Shown here: positions 1 to 5,467 of the stretch, one piece after another
Layout: each line of letters begins with the position of its first letter
Position numbering within the stretch: position 1 is the stretch's first letter
Virus record (IMG/VR): IMGVR_UViG_3300009182_000171
Location: 1 to 36,390 of that record
DNA length: 36,390 nucleotides
Origin: a virus
Strand: one strand, 5' to 3'
Notes under the pieces: model-generated
Seen by the model: the letters and a program-made list of their open reading frames with translations, nothing else
Databases searched by the model: none
What the model was told of the DNA's origin: nothing
Program-made: the position numbers and the translations under genes

Positions 1-12
1 CTCGTTTCGACC
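1..12. repeat. Left copy of 12-bp terminal direct repeat
   Basis: The first 12 bases (CTCGTTTCGACC) are identical to the last 12 bases of the window. Joining the ends with one copy keeps a small coupled ORF open across the junction. The repeat lies just upstream of the small terminase gene, where lambda-like phages have cos, and 12 nt is the size of a lambda-type cohesive end. The two copies could be filled-in 5' overhangs or simply an assembly overlap of a circular genome. Confidence 0.8.
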
Positions 13-75
13 CGTATTGGCAGGGGCGTGGAAGGACCCAAGACGGGGGGTGGTGGCAATGACTTGAGGCTGCAT
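1..75 (-). CDS. N-terminal part (25 codons) of a 39-aa ORF crossing the ends
   Basis: The ATG at 75-73 overlaps the stop of the gpZ-like gene by one base (TGATG). The frame stays open to base 1 and continues at 36378 once the terminal repeat is collapsed, ending in a TGA that overlaps the GTG of the small terminase (GTGA). The full product is 39 residues, hydrophilic, with an Arg/Asn/Glu-rich middle and the ending GFAKGVK. I do not recognise a family. Coupling on both sides argues that it is translated, although part of the conservation could reflect the packaging site it overlaps. Confidence 0.6.
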   Translation of the reverse strand, partial: MQPQVIATTPRLGSFHAPANTGRNE

Positions 76-647
76 CACTTGGCTGCCTGGTTGAACTTGT
101 CGGTGTAGAACTTGGCTTCGCGTGTGAACAGTTCAGGGAACTTGTCGAGCATGAACGCCTGCACCTTTTGATTGATGCGCTTGGTATTGAACATTTGACC
201 AACGTCAATGGTTTGAATGGCCTTGATGGGCAGCCTGCGCTTACCCGTGCGGATCATCACAGTGCGGCCTTGATTGATCATGAACGCGCCTGGAATCAAG
301 ATGCGTGGACCATTGCGCTTGATCTTGATCGTTACGCCTTTTTTGGTTTGGCGCGCGCCGAATGCAGCCACGTTCAGTGAACGGCCACGCTTTGCTGGAG
401 ACTCCAAGGATGCCTGCAATCGCAGCTCACCCTTGAATGCGCTGGCCTTGTTGACACGCAGTGATTCATTGACCTTGCCTGCTGTGATCATGAACTCTTG
501 CCTGATCTCGCGGCTCATTGATGTTTTGGCTTGGGCCACGGTCGTGTTCAAGGCCCGCGCTGTTGCTTGTCTTGCTACATCCTCGCGCATTGTTTCCATG
601 GCTTTCATTACCGATGGAAAGTTGTTTTTGATGTCGATCGTGATCAT
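75..647 (-). CDS. Minor tail protein Z-like (tail completion)
   Basis: This 190-aa basic protein resembles the lambda gpZ/prophage minor tail protein Z family, which acts at the head-proximal end of the tail during completion. Visible features are an N-terminal helical part with an alanine/threonine-rich stretch (residues 25-45), a central Lys/Arg-rich beta segment with TKKGVTIKIKRNGPRILIPGAF (from about 101), and an MIRTG-type loop near 130. The start overlaps the stop of the 45-aa ORF (ATGA). Its location is odd: lambda Z lies next to U and V in the tail module, whereas here it sits after the replication gene and immediately before the terminase. Confidence 0.7.
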   Translation of the reverse strand: MITIDIKNNFPSVMKAMETMREDVARQATARALNTTVAQAKTSMSREIRQEFMITAGKVNESLRVNKASAFKGELRLQASLESPAKRGRSLNVAAFGARQTKKGVTIKIKRNGPRILIPGAFMINQGRTVMIRTGKRRLPIKAIQTIDVGQMFNTKRINQKVQAFMLDKFPELFTREAKFYTDKFNQAAK

Positions 648-781
648 TGCAGCCCTACCGAATCGCCCAACACGAACAGCGCACGAATGATCTGCTGATC
701 GCTTACCAGCATGCCCTGACGCACCATATCGAGGATGCGGTGCGCCTCCAGCTCTTCGGCATTGCAGTGGTCACGCAGCAT
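644..781 (-). CDS. Small 45-aa protein, unknown
   Basis: An ATG at 781-779 opens a 46-codon frame ending in TGA at 646-644. It overlaps the end of the DUF1376 gene by 11 bases and the start of the gpZ-like gene by 4 bases, so it fills the only gap in this minus-strand run. The product is acidic and probably helical (starts MLRDHCNAEELEAHRILDMV), without a signal peptide or membrane segment. No family is recognised. The continuous overlaps are the main support. Confidence 0.6.
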   Translation of the reverse strand: MLRDHCNAEELEAHRILDMVRQGMLVSDQQIIRALFVLGDSVGLQ

Positions 782-1709
782 GGGTCAGCTCCTGTTGTGC
801 TCGCAGCTGCTGCAACCGCTCGCGGATTTGGGATGGCATCGGTGCAGCCGCTTGTGCATCCCTTTTGATTTTTTCGAGCGCTGGGTCAGGCTCGGTGCTG
901 CCCGGAACGGTCAGCCTGGCCACGTCAGCACCAACGGATTGCAGCCTCGGTCGCTGTCGGTCAAGGGCAAACTGTTGGTCTTTGCGCAGCCAGTTTCGCC
1001 AAGCCCCATCCCAGTCAGTCATGGCGGTTTTGAAGGTGTGGTCACGAAAGCTGGCAGTTGCCACCTCGATGTCGACCAGCGGCGCATTTTCTTTGGCCCA
1101 GGCGCGCATCGGGCCATCGACGAAAAAAGCCTGTGGACAACTTTGGGTGGGGCGCGACTTTGGCGCGCTCTCCCCTGTATTTGGTATTGGTATTGGTGTT
1201 GGTATTGGTATAGCCGTTGCAGGTGCCTTACCTGAAACGTTGCAGGTGCGTTGCAGGTGCGTTGCAGGTGCGTTGCAGTTATCGTCATACAAGCGTTGCA
1301 GCTCTTTCATGCCTATGTCCCAGGCTGGAATGATTTCAACCTGGCGTAACGCATCAAACATTTCAGCCCGCCGATCACGATGCCGCTTCATACGCTCGCG
1401 CTCGTGTGAGTCCCGCGTTTCGTTTTGAGTTTGTTTGTCGCGCATCAGCTCAATCTCTGCATCGGCACGAACGCTCGCCCATCCTTCTTCGGCCAAAACA
1501 AAAAACTCAGTCAGCACGATTTCGACTGCCTTACGCTGAGTCTCTGACGTAGCCAGGACTAATCGGCACACCTGGCGAAGATCTGCAGGCAAGGGCTTTT
1601 CGGTCGTGTAGTACACATCAAGCAGTCGTCGGTAGGCCAGATCCTCGTCCCAGCTCAAGTGCCGCGTGGCACTGGCGTAATCACCAATGTGAAACGGGTA
1701 ATAGTTCAT
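771..1709 (-). CDS. DUF1376-type phage replication protein
   Basis: The 312-aa product starts MNYYPFHIGDYASATRHLSW, the hallmark of DUF1376 proteins, which occupy the replication-initiator slot in many phages of Proteobacteria. Residues 1-110 form this domain; a basic helical segment with RERMKRHRDRR follows, then a low-complexity Pro/Ile/Thr linker (about 160-185) encoded by DNA repeats, and a C-terminal part with Trp-rich motifs (DWDGAWRNWLRKDQQ) typical of primosomal DnaT-like proteins. The start overlaps the upstream stop (ATGA). The iterons at 1216-1301 lie inside the gene, the same arrangement as the lambda origin inside gene O. The role as initiator or loader is inferred from family and position. 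Confidence 0.75.
   Translation of the reverse strand: MNYYPFHIGDYASATRHLSWDEDLAYRRLLDVYYTTEKPLPADLRQVCRLVLATSETQRKAVEIVLTEFFVLAEEGWASVRADAEIELMRDKQTQNETRDSHERERMKRHRDRRAEMFDALRQVEIIPAWDIGMKELQRLYDDNCNAPATHLQRTCNVSGKAPATAIPIPTPIPIPNTGESAPKSRPTQSCPQAFFVDGPMRAWAKENAPLVDIEVATASFRDHTFKTAMTDWDGAWRNWLRKDQQFALDRQRPRLQSVGADVARLTVPGSTEPDPALEKIKRDAQAAAPMPSQIRERLQQLRAQQELTHAA
1183..1212. repeat. Hexanucleotide tract (GGTATT)5, imperfect
   Basis: Five consecutive 6-bp units read GGTATT, GGTATT, GGTGTT, GGTATT, GGTATA. They encode the Ile-Pro/Thr-Pro linker of the DUF1376 protein in the minus frame. The tract ends four bases before the first iteron and is more AT-rich than its surroundings, so it may serve as an easily melted element beside the origin. 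Alternatively it is a linker that arose by slippage. Confidence 0.75.
1216..1301. repeat. Iteron array GTTGCAGGTGC, candidate replication origin
   Basis: GTTGCAGGTGC occurs exactly at 1216, 1239, 1250 and 1261, and the core GTTGCAG again at 1272 and 1295. Steps are 23, 11, 11, 11 and 23 bp, so all sites face the same side of the helix. Eleven is not a multiple of three, so the encoded peptide is not repetitive; the repetition is therefore a DNA-level feature. Position inside a replication gene matches the initiator-binding iterons of lambdoid origins. Confidence 0.7.
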
Positions 1710-2032
1710 ATGGCCAACCCCTTTTGCTTTTGGACGGGAAACACTGGATGCACCTGACGGCCGGTGACGGTGCAGGCTCGGGTATCTACCTTTCGGTAAA
1801 GCCGGCCACCGGCGATCAGATTGGAGACGCGGGCACTGACGCGGCCCACATCGATGCGGCGCTCATAAATGCGCTCGTAGGCGCGCTGGATCTCAGCCAA
1901 GGAGAGGTCTGATCCGCTGATGCCGCAGCAGGTCTCGATCACATCCAAAATGTCTTGCTGCTGCTGAGCCAGCTTGCGGGGGCTGATTGAGCGAAAGCTG
2001 TCTGATTGGGTATCTAAGGTCGAAACTGTCAT
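1706..2032 (-). CDS. Small DNA-binding-like protein, replication region
   Basis: The 108-aa product has a basic N-terminus (SPRKLAQQQQDILDVIE), then a region compatible with a winged helix: LSLAEIQRAYERIYERRIDVGRVSARVSNLIAGGRLYRK (residues about 44-82), ending in a beta-like Arg/Val-rich tail. This pattern of helix-turn-helix followed by a strand with Leu-Tyr-Arg is typical of small winged-helix proteins encoded before phage replication genes. It overlaps both neighbours by ATGA. A DNA-binding role in replication or regulation is inferred; no precise family is recognised. Confidence 0.6.
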   Translation of the reverse strand: MTVSTLDTQSDSFRSISPRKLAQQQQDILDVIETCCGISGSDLSLAEIQRAYERIYERRIDVGRVSARVSNLIAGGRLYRKVDTRACTVTGRQVHPVFPVQKQKGLAI

Positions 2033-2400
2033 TCTTGACTCGCTTTCAAGACGCGGCGCAGTGCAGCGACCTCTTCGCGCAACAATCGATTTTGTTTTTC
2101 GGTTTCGTTCTCAAGACGTCGCAGGCTGTGCAAGTCGTAACCGCGCTTATGCAACATCCACAGCAAAGGTGCCTCGTTGCCGCAGACATCCATGAGCGCC
2201 GCGAACTTTGGCCAAACAATTCCTTCGGTACCTGACAGCCAGCGACTGAACTGCGCCTTGTCAACACCGAGGGCTTGCTGCAGCTCTTTGTCCAAAGAAT
2301 GGCCAGCAACTTTGGCGCACAACTCAATGGCACCGCCCAGGGTCTTTTCGCGCGCAACCTCTTCGGGCCTTACTTCAATGGGAATAGAAACTTGCGTCAT
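2029..2400 (-). CDS. HTH regulator with C-terminal coiled coil (CII position)
   Basis: The 123-aa protein has a central helix-turn-helix (about residues 38-62, with DKELQQALGVDKAQFSRWLSG) followed by VWPKFAALMDVCGNEAPLLWM, and a C-terminal heptad segment with LENETEKQNRLLREEVAALRRVL (about 95-118) expected to form a coiled coil. HTH plus oligomerising tail and its place between the Cro-like gene and the replication genes match lambda CII in position, but sequence identity with CII is not claimed. A good ribosome site (AGAGGA, 5-6 bases before ATG) supports the start. It overlaps the next gene by ATGA. Confidence 0.65.
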   Translation of the reverse strand: MTQVSIPIEVRPEEVAREKTLGGAIELCAKVAGHSLDKELQQALGVDKAQFSRWLSGTEGIVWPKFAALMDVCGNEAPLLWMLHKRGYDLHSLRRLENETEKQNRLLREEVAALRRVLKASQE

Positions 2401-2431
2401 TGGGTCCTCTCAACTGTTCTCATGCTTGTTG

Positions 2432-2450
2432 TGAGCCGTTGTGTGGCTCA
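2432..2450. promoter_or_regulatory. Dyad upstream of the CII-position gene
   Basis: TGAGCC and GGCTCA are separated by seven bases, a perfect 6-bp inverted repeat 32 bases upstream of the minus-strand start at 2400. It could be a regulator site or an RNA hairpin in the cro-cII leader. There is no U-tract after it on the minus strand, so it is not an intrinsic terminator. Confidence 0.35.
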
Positions 2451-2501
2451 AAAAGGTAAAAAAAACGATGATTCAATCATGACAACAACTGCATCACCAA
2501 G

Positions 2502-2521
2502 CCGGCTTGAGCCGGTCTTTT
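2502..2521 (+). terminator. Weak plus-strand terminator-like hairpin
   Basis: CCGGC and GCCGG flank a TTGA loop and are followed by TCTTTT on the plus strand. It lies upstream of the zinc-ribbon gene and has no plus-strand gene before it in the preceding 2.5 kb, so it may stop antisense transcription entering from the left. The five-pair stem is short. Confidence 0.3.
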
Positions 2522-2562
2522 ACGAAACCGAACTCAGCGCGGCCAAGGCCGCAAAGTGGAAT

Positions 2563-2590
2563 TTGGCGGGCGCGTCCAGACGTGTACGAT
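2563..2590 (+). promoter_or_regulatory. Predicted sigma70 promoter of the zinc-ribbon gene
   Basis: TTGGCG at 2563-2568 and TACGAT at 2585-2590 are 16 bases apart, and the start codon lies 41 bases downstream. This would give the plus-strand gene its own transcript inside a minus-strand operon. Confidence 0.4.
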
Positions 2591-2631
2591 TTAAGCTCTC
2601 ACACACAAACCGAAAACAAAAGGACGCACCC

Positions 2632-2853
2632 ATGAAAATCGATCTATCAGACTTGGCCATCGAAATTCCCTGCCCGAATTGCGGCCACAAGATTAAGAAG
2701 ACCTGGGGAAAGCTCAAGACGATGGAGCACCTGGACTGCAGCGCCTGCAGCAACAGATTCGACCTGGACAAGACGAGTCTGCAAGCCAAGGATGCCAAGG
2801 CCAGCAAGGGCATTGCGGACGCGTTCAGAACAGCACGCGGCCCCTTCAAGTAA
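2632..2853 (+). CDS. Zinc-ribbon protein, 73 aa
   Basis: The protein has CPNCGH at residues 13-18 and CSAC at about 37-40, a four-cysteine zinc-ribbon pair, followed by a Lys/Ala-rich tail. The ATG at 2632 has a ribosome site (AAAGGA) about eight bases upstream. It is encoded on the plus strand between two minus-strand genes of the lytic operon, with its own predicted promoter, so it behaves like a cargo (moron) gene that could be expressed in the prophage and would oppose the cro-cII transcript. Nucleic-acid binding is a guess from the fold; no specific family is recognised. Confidence 0.65.
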   Translation: MKIDLSDLAIEIPCPNCGHKIKKTWGKLKTMEHLDCSACSNRFDLDKTSLQAKDAKASKGIADAFRTARGPFK

Positions 2854-2908
2854 CGCAAACGCCTTTAGCGCTGCCTCTGCATCGAGGTCAAGGGAGATGG
2901 TTGTGCAG

Positions 2909-3157
2909 TTAGGCATTGGCCACCCCCTCCTGCTCAGCCAGCTCGGGCCAGATGCGTTGCCAGTCATTGGGGAATAGGTCTTTGCGGGTGATCTCACCGC
3001 CCGACTTTTCTTCGAGTAGTGCGCCAAATTCGATTAACCGACCGCGCGGAATTGAGTCGTCAACGATCCACCCATGAACGGAGGGCGTTTTTATTCCAAG
3101 GATCCGGGCCACTGATGTGGCTCCACCCATTAAATCAATGATGCGTTTGACGTTCAT
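2909..3157 (-). CDS. Cro/YdaS-like repressor
   Basis: The 82-aa protein begins MNVKRIIDLMGGATSVARIL, with a helix-turn-helix around residues 12-33 (SVARILGIKTPSVHGWI) and a C-terminal LFPNDWQRIWPEL segment characteristic of YdaS/Cro-type proteins of prophages. It heads the minus-strand lytic arm and diverges from the CI-like gene, so by lambda logic it is the lytic switch protein. The predicted promoter places the transcription start at or within a base or two of the ATG, and no ribosome site is visible, which points to a leaderless mRNA. Operators overlap that promoter. Confidence 0.75.
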   Translation of the reverse strand: MNVKRIIDLMGGATSVARILGIKTPSVHGWIVDDSIPRGRLIEFGALLEEKSGGEITRKDLFPNDWQRIWPELAEQEGVANA

Positions 3158-3163
3158 GGCTAA

Positions 3164-3193
3164 ATCATAAGGTATACCTTATATGAATGTCAA
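3164..3193 (-). promoter_or_regulatory. PR-like promoter for the Cro-like gene
   Basis: On the minus strand TTGACA (3193-3188) and TATGAT (3169-3164) are 18 bases apart: a perfect -35 and a five-of-six -10. Only six bases separate the -10 from the ATG at 3157, so transcription should begin at the start codon. Two dyad operators overlap the -10/spacer and the -35. Confidence 0.75.
3167..3182. promoter_or_regulatory. Operator 1, perfect 16-bp palindrome
   Basis: ATAAGGTATACCTTAT is a perfect palindrome overlapping the -10 and spacer of the minus-strand promoter. It defines the operator core AAGGTATACCTT and is the expected target of the CI-like and/or Cro-like proteins. Confidence 0.75.
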
Positions 3194-3203
3194 GGCATTC
3201 CTT
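3192..3203. promoter_or_regulatory. Operator 2
   Basis: AAGGCATTCCTT matches the operator 1 core in 10 of 12 positions and is centred 23 bp away, about two helical turns. It abuts the -35 of the cro promoter. A degenerate third site may lie near 3217-3228, next to the CI start. Confidence 0.6.
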
Positions 3204-3228
3204 ACATCTTTAAAAGTAGTCTTGCCTA

Positions 3229-3633
3229 ATGAACATACTTGCCGAACGACTTAAAAAAGCGTTGCAACAATCTACTGGAAAGACTCAGGCTGGTCTTGCC
3301 AGGGCTTGCGGCATAAAGCCACCATCGGTCTCAGACTGGATGAATGGAAACACCAAATCGGTCGAAGGCTCCAACCTGATAAAGGCAAGTGAATACCTGG
3401 GCGTCAGAAGCAAGTGGCTTGCTACTGGACTTGGCCCCATGAACGACTCAGAGCAATCGCCCGAACTTTTTGCACAAGAACAATCGGACACCCACGAGAT
3501 AAGTAAGTGGCCATTCAAAAGCATAACTCCCAGCCAATGGTCCTCAATCCCCTCGTATAAAAGAAGCGTTATTGAAGAGCAAATTCGTGGCGTGACCCTG
3601 AATTTAGACAATATTGGCAAACTCTCGGCGTAA
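3229..3633 (+). CDS. CI-like repressor without protease domain
   Basis: The 134-aa protein has a classic XRE/CI N-terminal domain: LKKALQQSTGKTQAGLARAC with the recognition helix PPSVSDWMNG (about residues 31-40), followed by the KASEYLGV(R)SKWLATGLGPM motif seen in lambda-type repressors. The C-terminal 55 residues lack the Ser/Lys protease core of S24 repressors, so RecA-stimulated self-cleavage is not expected. The ATG has no visible ribosome site, as in leaderless cI from PRM. It diverges from the Cro-like gene across the operators and converges on the 191-aa gene. Maintenance of lysogeny is inferred from family and position. Confidence 0.7.
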   Translation: MNILAERLKKALQQSTGKTQAGLARACGIKPPSVSDWMNGNTKSVEGSNLIKASEYLGVRSKWLATGLGPMNDSEQSPELFAQEQSDTHEISKWPFKSITPSQWSSIPSYKRSVIEEQIRGVTLNLDNIGKLSA

Positions 3634-3675
3634 TAAAAGCTCCATTTTTAAAACGTATTAAGTAATATAACACTT

Positions 3676-4251
3676 TCAATGCTGGATTGAAGTTAGCACC
3701 CCATTTTCAAAATACAAATAGCCGCCGTCATAAACCCACTGCGCACTTTCACCACTGGCGCGAGTGGTCCTATTGATTCTGCGCGGCCTACCCCACATGC
3801 TGGCCAGCACATCGGCCTCAGTCATTCCTATCAAGACACCCCGCGATTTTTTGTATTTTTTCTCGGACAAGATTGTTTGTTTTTTCATATCCTCAATGAA
3901 TTTTTCACGCCCACGCACAAGCGCGGGATCGACCGCATGACCATCCTCCAGCAAGCGTTCTACAGCGCTGTATTTTCGAGCTAGATCGTTTTTGCTGACG
4001 GCAATTTCATTTTCGTAGTGCAGCCGCTCAGCGTTACGACGCAGCCCCGCGTAATCATTGCCATCCTTGATCAACTCACAATGAGCCAGGTCAATACTCG
4101 CAACCCAAAAATCGCGACGTGCCATTTTTTCTTTATAGCTCGACAGTCTGACACCTGCACATCCTGGCTTTTCATTGAGTGGAGCCTGCGCAATTGACAA
4201 AGACGAATAAATCAAAAACATCAAAACGATAAATTTACTACTTTTTAACAT
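3676..4251 (-). CDS. Secreted BamE/SmpA-like protein, probable moron
   Basis: The 191-aa product begins with a typical signal peptide (MLKSSKFIVLMFLIYSSLSIAQA; cleavage likely after residue 23). The mature part contains a charged helical region and ends with GMTEADVLASMWGRP and WVYDGGYLYFENGVLTSIQ (about residues 142-190), a pattern shared with small BamE/SmpA-fold periplasmic or lipoprotein-like domains; there is no lipobox cysteine at the cleavage site. The gene is noticeably AT-rich, has its own promoter, and lies between the repressor and the OL-like operators, the lambda rexAB position. A lysogenic-conversion or superinfection-exclusion role is inference. Confidence 0.6.
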   Translation of the reverse strand: MLKSSKFIVLMFLIYSSLSIAQAPLNEKPGCAGVRLSSYKEKMARRDFWVASIDLAHCELIKDGNDYAGLRRNAERLHYENEIAVSKNDLARKYSAVERLLEDGHAVDPALVRGREKFIEDMKKQTILSEKKYKKSRGVLIGMTEADVLASMWGRPRRINRTTRASGESAQWVYDGGYLYFENGVLTSIQH

Positions 4252-4284
4252 TTAATTATAAAAATTGGTTAATTGAATTTTTAA

Positions 4285-4313
4285 ATAGTATATTTTATTG
4301 CTTAATTGGTCAA
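4285..4313 (-). promoter_or_regulatory. Predicted promoter of the 191-aa secreted protein gene
   Basis: On the minus strand TTGACC (4313-4308) and TACTAT (4290-4285) are 17 bases apart, in a very AT-rich stretch. An alternative -10, TATACT, overlaps with 15-base spacing. Transcription would start near 4278, leaving a leader of about 27 bases. Confidence 0.5.
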
Positions 4314-4330
4314 ACTTTTATTCAAAAAGT

Positions 4331-4371
4331 AAGGTTTACCTATTGACTTAAAGTAAGTTTTACCTAACAAT
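4331..4371 (+). promoter_or_regulatory. OL/PL-like operators and early promoter
   Basis: AAGGTTTACCTA (4331-4342) and AAGTTTTACCTA (4355-4366) match the operator 1 core in 10 and 9 of 12 positions and are 24 bp apart, the same spacing as operators 1 and 2. Between them is TTGACT (4343-4348), with a weak -10 (AACAAT, 17 bases downstream). This would place the plus-strand early genes under the same repressor as the cro promoter, as in lambda OL/PL. Confidence 0.6.
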
Positions 4372-4454
4372 TATTCCATCACACCCAAAGCGGAACGGCC
4401 CGCCCCAAGCGCAAACGAGGGGCTCAAACCGACCAGAGCGACCAGGGGGACCGA

Positions 4455-4702
4455 GGGGCAAGCCCCGATGCAGGCGGTGTGTGTTGGGTGATCGCACCCC
4501 CACTCGTACCTTAAAAAACCACTCGGATGAACAGGCGCACTTGCTGAAAGCGCCCAGCCCCTGCGCCTCACCGGCTGAACGTAAAAGGTGACCACGGCTG
4601 CGCTCTCACGTGCAGCACGGGCAGGCTATCGGCTTGGGCAAAAAACAGACGGCAAGCGCCGTTTGTGGTGGGCACTGCGGTGCACCGGGTTAGCGCCGGT
4701 GC
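4455..4702 (+). ncRNA. Structured untranslated leader of the early operon
   Basis: Bases 4372-4784 contain no convincing gene. In the plus sense there are five local stem-loops: GGGG/CCCC with CAAG loop (4455-4466), GGGTG/CACCC with ATCG loop (4486-4499), AGGCGCA/TGCGCCT (4533-4568), ACAGACGGC/GCCGTTTGT with AAGC loop (4645-4666, one wobble) and GCACCGG/CCGGTGC (4682-4702). None is followed by a proper U-tract. A long hairpin-rich leader downstream of a PL-like promoter and upstream of an internal terminator resembles RNA-mediated antitermination (put sites of HK022), which is a hypothesis only. Confidence 0.4.
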
Positions 4703-4784
4703 GGTTTGTCTCCTGAACTCTAACGCTGCTTCATGCGAGCTGCAGTGTTCACCACAAAAGGCGTTTCAACAACAGGAGAACCAT

Positions 4785-5012
4785 ATGGAGGTTTTAGATG
4801 CTCTCTCTTTTTTCTCGGCCGGACTTTTCTTCGGCCTCATCGTCGGACACTGGCTCGGCAAACAAGACAGAAAACTTGCATACGACACAGGCCGAATGGA
4901 TGCACTCTGGGAAATTCATGAACGCGAAATCCGCCGATCATTTGATCGACTGCTCAAGCCTTGCACAGACCCAGCAGCTGGTGGTCAAAACGGCCATCAC
5001 AAAACTGTTTAA
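4785..5012 (+). CDS. Small membrane-anchored protein, 75 aa
   Basis: The ATG at 4785 follows a clear AGGAG ribosome site six to seven bases upstream, which decides the start over a longer frame. The product has one N-terminal transmembrane segment (about residues 6-24, FFSAGLFFGLIVGHWLG) and a charged cytoplasmic tail. It is the first gene after the structured leader. Its 3' third overlaps the next gene in another frame by 95 bases. Function is unknown; small early membrane proteins of temperate phages often act in exclusion or host takeover. Confidence 0.6.
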   Translation: MEVLDALSFFSAGLFFGLIVGHWLGKQDRKLAYDTGRMDALWEIHEREIRRSFDRLLKPCTDPAAGGQNGHHKTV

Positions 5013-5235
5013 GGACAATCACTTCAGCATCTGCAAGCTCGATGAAGTGATGGATCTTTTGGGCGCCCGCCAAGGCTGCCAAGCCTACAAGATGCTTCGC
5101 GCGCTGCACTGCGTCAACTACAGCGACATGCCCGCCGACCTGCGAAGCCGAATCCCCGCGTTGGTCAATGAATGCCTGGCGCAAAAAGACGATGTAATTG
5201 ATGCCGTTGACATAGCGCTCAAAAACGTGATCTGA
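4918..5235 (+). CDS. Conserved-looking early protein, 105 aa, unknown
   Basis: From the ATG at 4918 the protein reads MNAKSADHLIDCSSLAQTQQ and continues as a soluble mixed alpha/beta protein with LFKDNHFSICKLDEVMDLLGA and YKMLRALHCVNYSDMPADLRSRIPALVNE. It has a balanced composition and no membrane segment. It overlaps the 75-aa gene by 95 bases and ends 22 bases before the terminator hairpin. No family is recognised with confidence. An upstream in-frame ATG at 4798 would add a Ser-rich, unlikely-looking 40 residues. Because it is the last gene before a terminator it is a candidate antiterminator, without direct evidence. Confidence 0.6.
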   Translation: MNAKSADHLIDCSSLAQTQQLVVKTAITKLFKDNHFSICKLDEVMDLLGARQGCQAYKMLRALHCVNYSDMPADLRSRIPALVNECLAQKDDVIDAVDIALKNVI

Positions 5236-5257
5236 CGCCATCAGCCACCCACCCACC

Positions 5258-5282
5258 AACCGCCCATCGAGGCGGTTTTTTT
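5258..5282 (+). terminator. Strong intrinsic terminator
   Basis: ACCGCC and GGCGGT flank a six-base loop (CATCGA), followed by seven consecutive T. It sits between 5235 and the next gene at 5300, in the middle of the plus-strand early region, so downstream genes need readthrough, antitermination or another promoter. Confidence 0.85.
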
Positions 5283-5299
5283 ATGCCCAGGGAGCCACC

Positions 5300-5467
5300 A
5301 TGACAACAAACAAATCAGGCATCAAGTGCCAAGTCACTATCAAATTTGAGTCCATGCCGGCCATGGTTTACACCGGCATTTTCAGGTGCACGGTGGACGC
5401 CACCATCGACGCGCTGGACCGCTTGGGCGAGGCCCATGGGCGCATAAGCGTTAAGGCGGTGCTATGA
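5300..5467 (+). CDS. Small protein, 55 aa, unknown
   Basis: ATG at 5300 follows AGGGAG with five-base spacing. The product (starts MTTNKSGIKCQVTIKFESMP) looks like a single small alpha/beta unit: an N-terminal strand pair and a C-terminal helix DATIDALDRLGEAHG. It has no signal or membrane segment. The stop overlaps the next ATG. It is the first gene of the tightly coupled block after the terminator. No family is recognised. Confidence 0.55.
   Translation: MTTNKSGIKCQVTIKFESMPAMVYTGIFRCTVDATIDALDRLGEAHGRISVKAVL

Noticed and set aside
1216-1301. CRISPR-like array
   Set aside because: Repeat unit is 11 bp without spacers of 25-40 bp, it lies in a coding gene, and no cas genes are present. Iterons explain it better.
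2432-2521. Minus-strand terminator between cro and the CII-position gene
   Set aside because: Both hairpins lack a U-tract on the minus strand; only the second has T residues, and these are on the plus strand.
4371-4595. 74-aa minus ORF in the leader
   Set aside because: Atypical composition, no ribosome site, and no coupling; the stretch is better explained as a structured untranslated leader.
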